A stretch of 64,000 bases of DNA from Tubiluchus corallicola (GCA_030141605.1 JAQGDQ010000024.1:949501-1013500); one strand, 5' to 3'; positions 28,301 to 43,300 are shown, counted from the stretch's first letter. Notes: generated from the letters alone by a model not told the origin. Numbers and translations: made by a program.

Positions 28301-31300
28301 TGGTCTACGAAACGTTCCTTTTGTGCACTAAATCGCTTATCCTTGGTTATCCTTGTTGTACCTGCTGTCAATTTTATATCGCTGTTGTCAGATTGTTTAT
28401 ACCATTCAAGCTGAAAAAATAAAACAAATAAATATTAAAACTTGAAAAAAGCACCGCATTAAAACAGTTCATACAGAGGTATATAGCTTAAAAAGCTTAA
28501 ATCGTTGGTGACTGAAAGCTTAACTTAATGCTGGAAAAAGTAATTTTTGACACAATCTTCCTTGTCACACAAAAGGGCAAAGTTGTAACTTACATCATAT
28601 CCAGCTAGATCTGTGGCAAAACACTCCAAATGTACAGACTCTCCAACTTCCGCATTCAAATTGTTTGTGATGTCAACAATCTCAGGATCCTTATCATTAC
28701 CTGTACAGTAATTCAAGCTAATAATTTATAAAAAAACTGAAACTAAATTATCCTAATAAAGACATCAACTATGTCAAAATAACATTTTATTAAATTACTC
28801 TAAAACACTTACATTTTGATGAATACTTTAATTATAAAAATAATACTTTATTAAAGCACTTTTATTAAATGCTGAATTTCTAATGAATAATTTAATTAAC
28901 AGTTATTTTAACTTAGTTGATGTCTTTATTATGATGGTGCCTTGATGATGTCTGTGACATATGAGTAAATTAAATTAAACAGGGCAGACTTGAATCAAAT
29001 TAACTCAAATTAAATAAACAACGTTAAGAATTTAAATCGTACATATTAATTCTACTGGTATGGGCATAATATATATATATATATATATGTAAGATTCGGG
29101 GCTACAGCTCTGACGACGGCACCATTTGTGGCGATCTACAATATCAAACGAAAGGTCTCGATCTAGTGTCGTGCCATTGGCGGTTTATTTTTCGAATCGG
29201 GCCCACCGCGAGGAACCGGGGGCGAAATACCTCCAAAATGGCCATTTTTTGGACGTTTTTTGCAAAACTTATACGTCTGAGATCCGAAGAACAGGAATGG
29301 GCCATGGGTGGTGCTTTATAAATATTACGATCAAATTCCAAATAGTCATCCTTGCTAAAGTTAGTTGTCAAGGCTAGGACATGTGCAAAATAGTACAGCG
29401 TGTTCTGGGGAGGTCACAAAATGGGAGAGAGAGAGAGCTCATTGAGCAAAACAGGTAACTAAAAAGGGAGCAACAATACAACTAAGAAATCTGCACTCTT
29501 ATATTTTTCAATAAAATTCATATGTGTGCTTACAAACCAACACCGTCCATAAGTCGGCATAGGTAAAACTACATTATGATGCTTCAAAGTAGAGAACACC
29601 AAAAATTTGGTCAAATGTCAATATTTTGTTTTTTTATAAAAACAAATGCTAAATATATTAGATTTTTATATTCTAGCATCAAATTATCAAGTAAGTGTTC
29701 AACGAATTCTAAACGTTTAATATTATAGTGCCATACTCACTTCTCTGCCTAGAAATTATTACTGCAATTGTAAAGACATTGTATTTTCAAACTCTGATAG
29801 CAGCTCGTAGATATAGTCATTTTGTTTGGGTTTTTTCTGCTGCCAAGCCCAGATCTTCGTCTGGCAGAGCCATCTACTGGATTTAAACATAACTTCAATG
29901 TGTTCTTGCGAAGTATGCAGCAACCAACATTTTATATGCTTTCTGATTGTTTTGCAGAAATGCAACAAAAAACAAAGGCTGACTTTATTGCCGATTTTCT
30001 TAAGGTTATGTGCACTTCAATATCTCAGGTTAGAAATAACATAGAGTGATGAGCTTGGTATCAGAATCATCCTCATGAAATTGAGATTTGGGATATGTGA
30101 GTACCCAGAAAAGCTTAACAGCCGACTTATGGAAGATTTTGCTATGCAAGCACAAATATCACAAGCTGTTGAGTTTTGCTCACAAATATAATATAAAAAA
30201 TTAGAAGAATATATAATTACCTCCTATGACAACTAGGCTAGTACTTGCCAAAGCTGGATCGGCACTGTTGGTGGAACAAATGTAGGTACCTGCGTCAGTA
30301 TTCACTACACTCTCTATGCTTAGTCTGTACCGTCTGCCAGTGCTCACCTCACGATCACTGACCACAATTCTGTCATCATCTAGCAGTGTTTCACTACCTC
30401 GAGTCAACACAGAAAATGAATTATCGAATTTTTTTAGCCATTCAACCTGAAAATGAAATTCGATTCAAATATAAAAACAAGTTCAACTTAAACAAAAAAC
30501 TATGACTTATTTTTTAAACTCAGTTATTATAAAGAAAAACAGATTCAGAAACTATTACCACAATGCCATCCTTTAGACCATCCACAATGCATTCTAGAGT
30601 AACGTAGCCACCAAATCGGGCAGTCTTATCATCGCTAATAGTAACTATTCTCTCATCTTTCTCAAAATTGTCAGAAATTGCTGAAAAAAGTTAGAGATGG
30701 CAATATAGATAAACAGTTGCCTTTTTTCATATTTATAAATATATTAAATTCAATCAATAAAGTCATGAACAGTTTTTTTACACATAATACTGATGTCATT
30801 TTAACCGCAAATATTTTTTGCACATTGGGAATATATACTTACTAACCCTTTTTTTACATATTTAACTTACTAGTCCTCTATTCTCTGAGTAAATATTTAT
30901 TTTATTTGTCTTGTAGTAATACTTTAAATTGTTTTTAACTAACCTAAGTTTATTATTCTATGGTACTTTTTATGTACTATAAGTTGTTTACAAAATAAAT
31001 GTAAAATAATAAATAATAATAATTTAGGACTCTTATTTGGTTCCATAATGAAAATGATTTCATAGCACCAAAGAATTACTAAACTATGCTCTTCCTAAAA
31101 CTGAAATTGGGGTTTTGTTGCATGAAAAGTGCCTAATTCAGAATGTTTGATTAAAAAGAAAAAATTATCAGAATGCAAGCATCATTTTGCTTAACGTATA
31201 GTAAAAACGTGTTTTCTTTTTTAACAAAATGAAACCAAACTAATTAATCAAGGTTATTTGCAATGACTAAGAGTGACCTTACTACAGACAACCTCATTTC

Positions 31301-34300
31301 CAAATTTTCGACTAAAAAATCTGATTAACTAGCAGAAGAAACTAACCTGAACATCTTGTCTTTAAAATCACACATCTTACACAATACCAAGAAATCACCA
31401 ACTAATCCTCACATATTACTAATTGCACTATGAGATATTACTGTAGCACTTTTAAAGCCATAAGTTCTATGTAAAAAGATTAAAAAATTGCTGCTTCATG
31501 CAGCTGGTGCAGTCTAATGAAAATATGACTGAAAATAGACATCCACTGAACTATTTAAACATTGGCTGGGTTCTTATTTAATATTTTAAAATGTATACGG
31601 AACTTAATGTACCTTTAGCAGTCAGGGTAACCTCTTTCGATACTGAATCTGGACCTGTAGTAGCACAAACGTAGATACCTTCATCTGATTTCCGACTCTT
31701 GAATATCATCATTATGAAAAACTAAAAACAAAACTTATCTCTTTACCAAAAATAGATGATAATGAAGTACAACTGGCAAAAAACAGTCTTATTCATCATC
31801 AAAAAGGAGTGGTAACTAAACATAATAAAACAAAAATTGAAGCCCTACAACATCTACAGTCTGCATAGGCCAAAAAACACAATCTTCAATTTAAATTTAT
31901 CACAAGCTTGTCAGTTAGAAATGTCCTGTCAAAGTTTGACATGGTTAGTTACACTTAATTGATTTCTTACCTTCGTACCATCTCTAAACGTTTCCTCCAC
32001 TACACTAATTCGCGGATCCCTTGTTACCGTTTTTGCTCCACTCGTCAGTTGAATTAATCTGCCACTTGATCTTTTTTTGCTCCATCCAGCCTATAAAAAC
32101 ATGAGATAAATTTGAAACAACTTGAAGTAAAGTGATGCAATGCTTCAAAACTGAATTTGTTAATGTTTGCAAGAGATGATCCAGTACAATTATTGCTTAC
32201 TGTTTCATCTTCGTCAAGCCCTCTTACAAGACATTCGAGATGAATTTCGTTGTTAATTCTAAAATTACCACTTGATGTGACTTCTGTGATTGTTGCTGAT
32301 TCATCAAGTTCTTTCCCTAATTAAAAATAGCAAACACATGACAGAAAATTTATGTGTGCATCAAATCAAGAATAAAATGGATACATACAAAAATAATAAA
32401 AACAAAAAATATTATTATTATAATAATAATTATTATTATCATTATCGTTATTGTTATTACATAAAATTTCTATGGAGCTAAAGTTATTATTTCCATATTC
32501 ATTAGCACGGCACATAACATAATCACAACAATGAAATCACACATTCCATAGCACGCATTTCCAATACATGCTGCACACAACTATATAAGAAAAATTTGAT
32601 CAACAAAACATTAGATCTTTACAACTTGAGCTTATTTACAAAATCTCTTGTTAAAGCTGTCAATAGCACTATCTAAATAGGTAACTATTATGCTGACACC
32701 TGACTTACCGCCAATGCAAACATAATAGAACTCCGCATACTTAAGAACATTCGAACACATATTTATTCCCATAGCTTTACGTATCACGCGTAAACTACAT
32801 TCTTCTTTGCCATTACAACTTGCTTTGATACTGTTCAAATTCTTAGCAGGTATGGATTCAAAACCACAAGCGCGACCAGAATTCCGTCCACGACAAATGC
32901 TTCGTGTGTTGGCAGGGCGACCAAATTTTACATCATTTATCTGCACAGAACCAGAAGAGCAAGCAATAGTGGCTATCTTTCGTTCGCATGCACGAGCTGT
33001 AAATTCCTGGGTAGCCGATAGTGCCATTATCGAAAAATCTGCCAGTATAAAATAACATGCATGCAATGATTTTATGAAAAATGCTTATTACACAAATACC
33101 ACTAGTAAATCAGTGACAACCACCTCAAAAATTATGCACTAATAAACATACAAAGGTTTTAATGACAACGACATGACAAATAATGCACCTAAATTGTTTT
33201 GGTGACAGTCATGCTCAATTTGTTAAACAGTAACTACTACATTTAAAAGACAGAAAAAAATTAAACATGCTGCTAAACCAGAAAGTTCTTTTAAATTAAC
33301 CTTCACCAGTCAACACGTAAAACCTGACCTTCACCAAATTACATTCTATAATAAAACTACTTTTAGATTTTAAAATACAGTTGAAAACCACAAAGAATAT
33401 TAACCATACCATCAAGTGCTAAATCTGTAGAAGGATTCCTACGACCTAAAATAAAATATGTGTAATTAAATCAATATATCTGATATAAACTAAGCTATAT
33501 AATAGTGAATAAAAGTTTTAACAAGTCACTGACAGTAGATAAAAATATAGGTATATATTTATACAGTTATTTATCAGTAACAAATGTATAAAGCTGCTAT
33601 GCAAGGTTGCTGTAGAAAGCATTAAATACTACGAAAGTCACTTCAGGTAACTTTAAAAACCAGATGAAAGTTAAAACGTTAGAAATTGTGCAATTTCTTC
33701 TAGTGGAAGTAAATAACATGGAAAACTGAAACAAGGTTACCTTTCACTGTAACTGCTACAGTTTTGTTTGGTGCATTTTTGCCAGATGTTGAACACTCAT
33801 AGACTCCAGTGTCAGAGAACCTGGTTGGATTTATTAAAAGGTCAAAAATCTGCTCTTCTCTGTAATTATTTCTACCCACTTTTAAACGACCATTGTCGTG
33901 CAGCAAGATGTCATCTTTTGATAACAAGATGTGCTTTTCTCCACTAACCAAACTCCAGGTAACCTGAGCAAGTAGAGATTAAAAGTAATGTGCAAATTGC
34001 GTCTTACACATAAACAACGCTATTCAATAACCATAGTGTTCATGAAGAGCCAACAGCTTATATCTAACTGTTGTACGTACAAAAGGAGAACTTAGGGTAG
34101 TATGATTCAACCCAGTGGCGTCTTTAGGGGTGCGAACTGCACCGGGTGACACAATCCTAGGGTGACCATTAATATAAGTGTATTTTTTGTGATCCACAAC
34201 AGGACAGTCAAGGCTATCTGATCTTGCAGTTTTATCAGTTGAAAGTGACTTGCAAAAGTAAATGATTTTGATGAAGAAATTGACAAGTTCGCAATGTCCA

Positions 34301-37300
34301 GGAAAGGAAAGTTCTGATTGTTGTAATTAGTAAATACACAATTGTTTATGTTTTAAAGCCAGTTTCTTTTGATATTTCAATTAAGAAGAATATTTCCACA
34401 TGTTAAAAAGTATTGCTTCAATGTTTAAATATCATGTTAAATAAAAATTAAAAATTAAAAATATTAAAAGTTTCATTTTAAAATAAACATTGTCAATGTA
34501 CTAACGCATTCTTAACACTTTAACTCAGTAGGATGGAAAACAAAATGATGTTGTCTAGATGATGTTTCTCTTAATAGCCATGTATCAAGTGCTAGCTACG
34601 TACATAAGATACTACTAAAAGATTTTGTATGATACAGCATATAAGCTCAATGCATTTGTGACACAAAGAATACGACACTGGATGACACCATCCCTAGCGA
34701 TGCCCCTGACGGAACCTAACCTCATGAGCAGGTTTCTATTTCTATAAGTTACAAGTTATATTACTAAATAAGTGCACACATCATCAAGCATTACCAAGTT
34801 TAGTTGTATTAGTATCGTTTCTTAAATTAAGCCTAGAACAAAAACAGCCTACTATCACTGAATTACAGACTGCAGAAATATTGCATTTGTTCGTTGAAGC
34901 ACTTCTGCTGCCTGGAAAAAAATTGTTAAGGTACAACATTGGAACTGAGATGAAAAACACAATTGGATGTGATTTAAAGTTTTAAATAGTAATCTCACGA
35001 GAGCTAGGAACAGACACGCAAAACATCAGTTCACAGCAAAGAATTTAGTAAACACTCAGATATCTTAGTATCCGAAAATATAACAGCTGACGATAAAAAA
35101 GACAAAACAAAATGCTACGAAATAAAGAGTCGCAGGAAATTTTGCAATCCAGTAAAAGTCTAGAAGATGAAAATACATTAACTGTCACGTTTTAAGGCAC
35201 GAATGAAGGCCTAAGATCATGCCAAAATACGTAGAAAGCTACATACATAAACCACCACAAAATAAAGCAAAAATACACTACCGATTCTCCTTCAGACAAA
35301 CCAATAACAAAGCACTCGAGTAAGGTTCTTTGACCAGGCATGACAGTCCGATCTGCTGATATATCAATGACTTCAGCCTTACTGTCACCTCTATCAGATG
35401 CTCTGTCATTCTGAAAATCATCTGAAGCAAAAAAAATTTAATAAGTAATCAAGTGTGAATGTAGTGATTAATGAATTTTACAAATCATCATCACCACAAT
35501 CACAAACAAACCATAAGACCTATGAAGAATAGCAAACTTTTGTTGTTAATTCTGCTACAACAACTAGAACAGTTGGACAAAATTATTCAAAAAAATACAC
35601 TGAACTTCGTAGGATTGTCATTTATAATTATAAAAAAAGCATAAACTTAAAAATTTATCGGACACAAACTAAGAAATCATAAGTTCTGGCAAATTTAGAC
35701 CAAAAACACGATTATAAACTTTATCAATACAGCACAAAATACACAACAACGTATGACTGCGTGCTTTATTTACCTACTACTAAAATAGCTTTTTTTTACA
35801 ATTAGTTGCTCAAATAAATAAAAAGAAAATAAGTCTGTTAGAGCAAAAAGTGCATTCAAAATACTATAAGTTAGTGACAAAATGTAAAATCAATGAAATA
35901 CACTAGCTAAAAGGAAAAGATTTAGCTAAGACGTATTTAGTTAGGAAGAAGCTATACTAATAAGTGCTCTGAAAATGTGATTTATTCTAGTGCTAGTGAA
36001 GTGCTACATGAGAAACACACACAAAAAAGTGTGTTAGTGAGTAGAATTGTTCATGCAAGTGTAGAAAAACAAAGTGTTTTGGTGCCATTAGTTTGCAGCC
36101 CAGATATCCTGGAGCAAAACTTACTTTGCAGCTCTGAGTTAAATCTAAACCTTCTGTCTTTTAGTAGCAAACCGGGAGGAGCTGGTTCAATCACTGTAAC
36201 ATGACCAGTTAACTAATTTTCATGCAAATGATCCATTTCAATAAGAAAAATAATTACATAAATAACAAATGCACCAGAATTAGGTGGCCACAACAAACAG
36301 GCATATTCTCCCTCTCCCTCTCCCTCTCTCTCTCTCATAATTAAGCTCTACAACAAGCAGCAGAACTACAGAGCTTAACATTTAACATCATATATAGATA
36401 ACATATACAGTTAAGAATCATGTATGTCTATAAGACCAGTTGAAATGAATTGACACAAATGACAAGTTGCCATTGCAAGTGGCTGCAAAAGCAATAGGAA
36501 CAAAGTAAAGACCTTGACAGAGAAAGATGACAGTATCTAACAGTATGTCAAAAAACCAAACATAAACATGGTAGGTTTATGTTACCAGCAGCTTTTTAAA
36601 AAACAACAACAAAAACGTAAAGTTTTAGTGCTTTCATGTAAAAGTCGTCATTAAAGAAAGAACTACTTGCAGCAGGATCATAAATTTGTTGTTAAAAAAC
36701 ATTTGTCATTAAGAAGGAAATGGTCAACAAATTTTTTGCTAAACTTTTTGCTAATTTTTTAGTTTTATTAGGAGAGAATTCACTTATGAGGCAAGAAGAA
36801 AATACACGTTTAACTCTTACCTTGTGTCTTTTTGTCATCTATAAAAAACAAATTTCAAATAAAAATTTTTTGTCAGTGGTCACTTATAACAAAGCAAACA
36901 GCAAAGCACATTTTGTCCATAAACTAGAAAGTTCAAGCATTCAATCATCATCATCATCATCATCATCATACACCTATTGTAGACATTGGGCAGGCAGAAT
37001 TCTAAAATAAAAGAAATCTGCCTTCAGACAGGTAAACGCAGCAGTAATCCAGCAAAAAAACTAGACACTGCTACGCCAGTGGCTTGTCAGCACCACTTCC
37101 GATGACTTAACATTAATAAAACATTAATGTTAGCGAAACATTCAATAGTTGATGCGTGAATAAAAAATGCACAACTGTATGTACAACAAACAAATCATAG
37201 TTACATGCAACCTCATTAAACTAGCACTTGGAAAAAAATAACGAACAGCTAAGACATTATTTAAAAATAACAAAGCCAATAGAAAATGCACCTTTTACAG

Positions 37301-40300
37301 TCAGCAGAACAGACCGGGCATCAGGACCATTGTTAACAATAGCACATCTATACAGTCCCTCGTCATCATCTTTAACTTTCCTGATTCTCAGTATGAACAC
37401 CGTCAAATCTGCACGCTCATCAAAATCAGAATCAGACATGCGTGCAGTGAAACGATCATCGGTCGTCAAGGGAACAGTACCACGAGTGAGTATATCAATT
37501 CTACTTCCAGTAACTTTCTGCCACTCGACCTAAAATTAAAAGCGGCGAAAAGTCATAAAACACGTTTTTAAACGAAATTTAGCAATAATATTCATCAGTT
37601 CAAAATGAAAATAAGTAACAGGAAACACCACTAATTCCTGCAACAATTTTACACCATGATAAGTAATTTTATAGATTTACCATCATCAGAGAACATGCAT
37701 AAAACTACCATCTATTAAATTCCAGATTTAGCAGTATTTACGCTTTATTTTCAAGTAAAGATATTATATACTTATTGACAAATCTTACCGTATCATCAGT
37801 GCCTAGTCGAGACACATAGCATCGCAGTATAACATTATCACCACTCGTGGCACTAGTATCTTGTGAGATATCAATTACTTCAGCTGTTCTTCTTGACAAG
37901 TTCTCTGAAAAAAAATAAAGTGCATCCTTTATACATCATCATCAAAATATATTAATTGTGCACAACTATACAACACATATTGAATTTACAAGTAAATTTA
38001 TGTACTAGCTCAACTGAAATCTTTAACAAAAATTTTGCACATGTAAAAATGTTAGTAAAAGCGTTACATTTTACTTATCAGAAGTAAAATGGCAGCTGAA
38101 AATTGACAAAATCAATAACAACAATAATCATTAAATACAAACACACAATACAAACACACCCATTCAAATGATCCAAGAAAAATATATGTACATCTCAAAA
38201 AATTATGCAAATCCTTCTTGTTTCAGTAACCCTTAGTAATAAATCCTAAAAGGTAAAAAGACTTTCAAAAAAGAGATACCACAAAAAAGACACACAACAA
38301 ACACTGACTTAATATTAAAAAGGGATATTCTTCTTCCCAAATAAAATAAATAAATTCTTAGTATCACAGCTTAAAACGTACAGAAATAATAGACAAACTA
38401 ATTACACATAATAACAAACAAGCGAATTCCGAGTTGTTCGCATAACACAATTCTGATAAGTAGACCAAGAAAGTACATATATGTCAAATATCAACCGACA
38501 CCAAGAAATTTAACACTGTTCCTCTACAAAGAAATACAATGCATTATTTCATAGTTGTGAGTAACAAGACTGCACACAAATCTATTCAAAACCATTGCCA
38601 TCCGTCACCAAATGAATTTTCTAGACATTTATTGCACTGTGCATGCAGTTTTACCATGTCAGATCCTAATACCTTGGTCTCTCTCCAGCTGACTATTTCT
38701 GGCTTTGTCAATGCTAGTCAATGTGTTTTTGTTGGCCAGTTCATTAGTACGATTACGTACATGAGCTAAATAAAAATCCTGCCTTGGTGTAAAAGTTCAC
38801 ATTTAAACCAGGACAAAATAAAGTGACAAAGAAAAAATAACAAGGAGAATAAAAGTTTTAACTGAATGTTCTCAGCTACTTTCTTTTCAGCCATTACTGT
38901 ACTGTCAATCAATGCAAAATACAAAATACTTTACTAAAATATTGTCATTTCTTAATCATCAACAAACTCCATTATGCAAAACAAAATTAATTGTTGTGTA
39001 ATGGTTTAGTTTAAAGGAAGACAGGATGATATACTACCCCATTTTCACGTATACATTTTAACACAGTTAATACTGCAATTTCTGATAACTAAATAACAGA
39101 TTAAAAACTTAGTAAAAGGTGGACGGGCACAACTATTGATGACATCATAAAGGAAAATAATTTTCAAAAGCGAAAATATTCCATTAACATGTAACACGTG
39201 TTTGCGAAAGCGAAAACTGAAGTACAGTGCTACTGTAAAATATTCAGTGGGTGTACAGTCTAAGATTGGGTCCAGTTTTGCTTTAATTTCTACACGTGTA
39301 ATTTTAATTTTAACTTCAAAACTTTAAAAATACAAAATTCAGAAAGTCAAATTTCAAAATAGTAATAACCAAAATAATGAACGAAAGAAATAATTCTAAA
39401 AATTACCAACACATTTTTTGCTTTCGTGATGACAACAAAACTTAATCTGTTCAGTTGGCCTTAAATGATAAATTTTGTACTTCCAAGGTAATACATATTA
39501 CACTCAACTAAAAAAAAAACTGAAAATAATACCTGACTTAATAACGACTTTAACTGAATCGGAAACTGTGGGGTTCGTGTCGCTAACTACACATCTGTAC
39601 TCTCCCCCATCGCTAGGCATTGCGTCCCTGATTGTCAAAACATATCGCTGATCCATCTCTGAAGCTCTTTCCGTTGATGCAAAAACACCTGGTCTGATTG
39701 ACTTCACCTCATTGTCAATGGACATTACCCGAGCAACTCCGCGGCGTAAAAACTCCCATCTTACCTAAAAGATCAATTTTAAAACATCAAATGATGAAAA
39801 TAACACATAGTAAGTCCAAACCTAATATGATCACTTTTTTTATAGTGATTTAGATATGCCAGACATAAGTAGGTAAGTGGGTATAGACAAGGCATCTGTT
39901 TTTTATCAGAAAGGTCATGGGTTTCACAAAGTCCCCAAAATCTTCAAAAAATTATACCCACGGGGCGGCTCAACACTTTATGATGCCGTAGGCTAATAGT
40001 TCTGTTCCAACCATCTGTATGGTGAATTTATGGTTGTTTATGTAATGAGCAGATTAAACAATTACTTGTGGTTTATTAGAAACACTTTTAACTTAGTTTC
40101 TATGTTGTCATTATTAGTTACATATATTTGCATAGCACTTATAATAATCAAGCAAGCTCCGCAACTGCTTGTTGTGTAATACCTTACATTTGTTCGTTAC
40201 GTGGCACTTATATAAAAGATGCAACCAGTAACTGCCTGTGGCATGTTATAAAATGCGCCCTTTACAAGAATGTGAAAGTATACACTTTTTCCAATGAGAA

Positions 40301-43300
40301 TAAGAATTTTTTTGAAAATGCGACGCCCTCAAACTTTGGCGCCCTAGGCTTAGCCTAGTTAGCCTATTGGTTAATACCCCCTGATTATACCCAGTGTTCT
40401 GCAGATGTCTGGATTTAATGAAGTATATAAGTAACTTTTCTATTGTTTGTTCGTCTGCCATTGTCATGTTGATGCACTGACAAGCCTAAATAGACCCAAA
40501 TTAACTGTTCACAAAATTAACTTCAACAAAGCACTATTATAATTACTGCTATTGATACTATTACGAGTAGTACTACTCTAGCAAAAATTTAATTTGCAAA
40601 AAATCCTCCAGAAATATATGATGCCAAAAAATGTAAACTGATCCAGATCTTACATTCTGTTCTTTGGAAAGTCCAGAAACCACGCAATAAATGGACACAT
40701 CTCGTCCTCGACGAACTCTGACATCACTAGATATTTCTGTAATTTCTGGTAACTGTTCATCACTAGAAAGTTGTTCATAGCCAGGAAACTCATCACCATT
40801 TACGCAAGTTTTTGGCCGGAAAAGATTAAGTGGTCGTCCAGCTAAAATCAAGAAACTGGCATTCATTAGCAATTTACAAACCGGGAAGACTTTCGAAAAC
40901 CTGCAAAGTAGTTTTGAGAAACATATATTACACAATGCATGTAAATAGAAATTAAAATTTAAAAAAAGGATATTTCTGCTTTAATAAAAAATTGACATGT
41001 CACATATATCTAGCACATTAGAGAAATATTTAAATATCATTGCTGCGGCATTTATATGTCTAAAGTTTTGTGGATTTTTTAACTACAAAGCAGTCATTTT
41101 ATAGATGAAGGGTCTAAGAAAGAGTCCTAATGTTCTAAGTAAACAGCTGCTGCAAGTCCCTCTGTAATATGCAGGGATGAGAATGACAAATTGCAAAAAA
41201 CTCTGAAACAGGCCGTGTAGCCCCCTTGGAGCCAGCAACAAATTGCAATTTTGTGACCATAGAGAGCCCCTAAGTGGACTTAAAAAACCAGTTACCTTGT
41301 TTCATACATAATTTAAAATACCCAACTATCAAGGATACATGACACCTAATTGTCTCAAAAACGCCTAAGTACTGGCCGCTCCTATGCAAAAGTATATAAA
41401 AACTGTCTGCAATTGACTCAAATAACTCCGCACAATTGACTACATATTTATATACATAGAGATATACACGTGGTTACACTGATGTACATGATATAAACAA
41501 AGTGACGGCCTGCCAACTAGCGGTCAGCTTGTGAAATAATGTACTGGGTCCGTAAAAATTTTCTCAAAGAATTTATGCGATTTACGAAAATGGCACTACT
41601 GGTCTTCCAAAAACTCGGAATTCCGCTTATCCGCGGAAAATTCTCATCCCAGAATATGTCAGGAAAAGTAAGATCTACTCACTCGATAAAACACATGCTA
41701 AACAATGATACACTTTTATTTATTTTTGCATGTCAAATAAACTAAAAACATAAATAAAGCAGGAAAGATATCTCACCATCATAACAAACAAGAGGACCAA
41801 CGAAATGATATCCTTCCTCATCTTCACCAACAGTGTCGCCAAACTTTACAGCAGTAATTGGAAGATGGTTCTTGTTTATTACAATGCCATCATCTTCTTC
41901 CCAAGATTGCAAATTTGCATCACAGTTACAACTATAAATACACAGTTACCACTGACTGTTTGTGTAAATGCAAACTATTTTTTTATATTCATGTAAAATG
42001 AAGCACAAAATACATAAACCGATGTATGGAGGTTCATATGAATGGCATTCAGTACTTATAACAAACAACGTGAACACATTTATTAAATGGTCTTCAATTA
42101 ATTCAGAACTCTACTTTGCTTATATCTTACTGGTAATCATTATATGGATTGTATACACATATAACCAATATCAGTGGTACGTGGTAATGTATGTGTATGT
42201 GGATGTGTACGTGTGAGATTCAGAAAAGTTTGTTGAAATGAAAGTTGTTTTCTCTGACTCTAAACATGGCTCTAAACTGTGTAGTTGACGCAGCTCTTTA
42301 TATTGGATTGGAACAATTAGTGGTTTAAAGTGCAATTTCAATAGACTTTTTTCAATACAATTTAAAATAAAACGAGGAATTATACAAACGCACAAATGTA
42401 AGATGGAGTTAAACATTTGAGCTAACATGCAAATGCTTACAATTTTTCTCTGTCGATACACGTATTAGGAGATCCAGCTGCTCCACATGCGCATCTTTCT
42501 TCCTCATTTCGCTGAGTTGGTTCTGCACCAGGGAAGTACTTCTGCTCGTCGCCCCTTCTCGAAAACCACCGTGCATAGCTAAATAACAAAATTAATATAT
42601 TGTATTAGCATTGTATAATGCTAAAAGTGCAATTTCGCATGTGAGACAGATTGCCTCTAAGTGCGCTTACAATGTGACCAATGAGCAGAATTATCTTGTC
42701 TTATTTGTGAAAGATATTGTGAATGCAATAGAGCATTAACACTTTGAATTTTTGAACAGAAATGCACTTAATCTGATACTAAATTAAGTAATGAATTATT
42801 TTTATTGTACTCTCCTTGACTAACTGCTGTATTATTCATTGTCCCTTTTTGTTTAAATTGTTATAATGTGTAAATATTCTTATTTTTATGCTACTAACAA
42901 ATTTAAAATTGTACTGCAATTTCAAAATAAATAGTAATAATAACATTTAACAAACAATGTTGCACAATTTCTTTGTGATACATGTAATTTAGCGGTAGCA
43001 AAGTAACTCTTTTTAATTTTTTTTAGACTTTGCTTATCTACTATTGAGCAACTTAGCACAAGAAAAACCGGATACAAATACAATGGCAAAAATAAAATGA
43101 AACATACACAGTATCTGGATACATGGAGCTATGTATCAAGCTGCCCTTGCATTCGTAACGTAAATATTGCTCACACCGTGTTGACATTTCCATTAAGCTA
43201 ATTATCTGATCCAAGTTTGCATCTGTAAAAGTAATTACATCAAACAACTACATTAGTCTATACATTAAACAATGATATTCCCGAATTTCTTTTTCAATGT

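Noticed and set aside
36080-36150. Possible 20-nt microexon between exons 24 and 25
   Set aside because: Length breaks the phase 0 requirement between the Ig3 N-half and its upstream exon.
35977-36204. 75-codon plus-strand frame
   Set aside because: Lies within an intron, antisense, with low-complexity composition and no domain.
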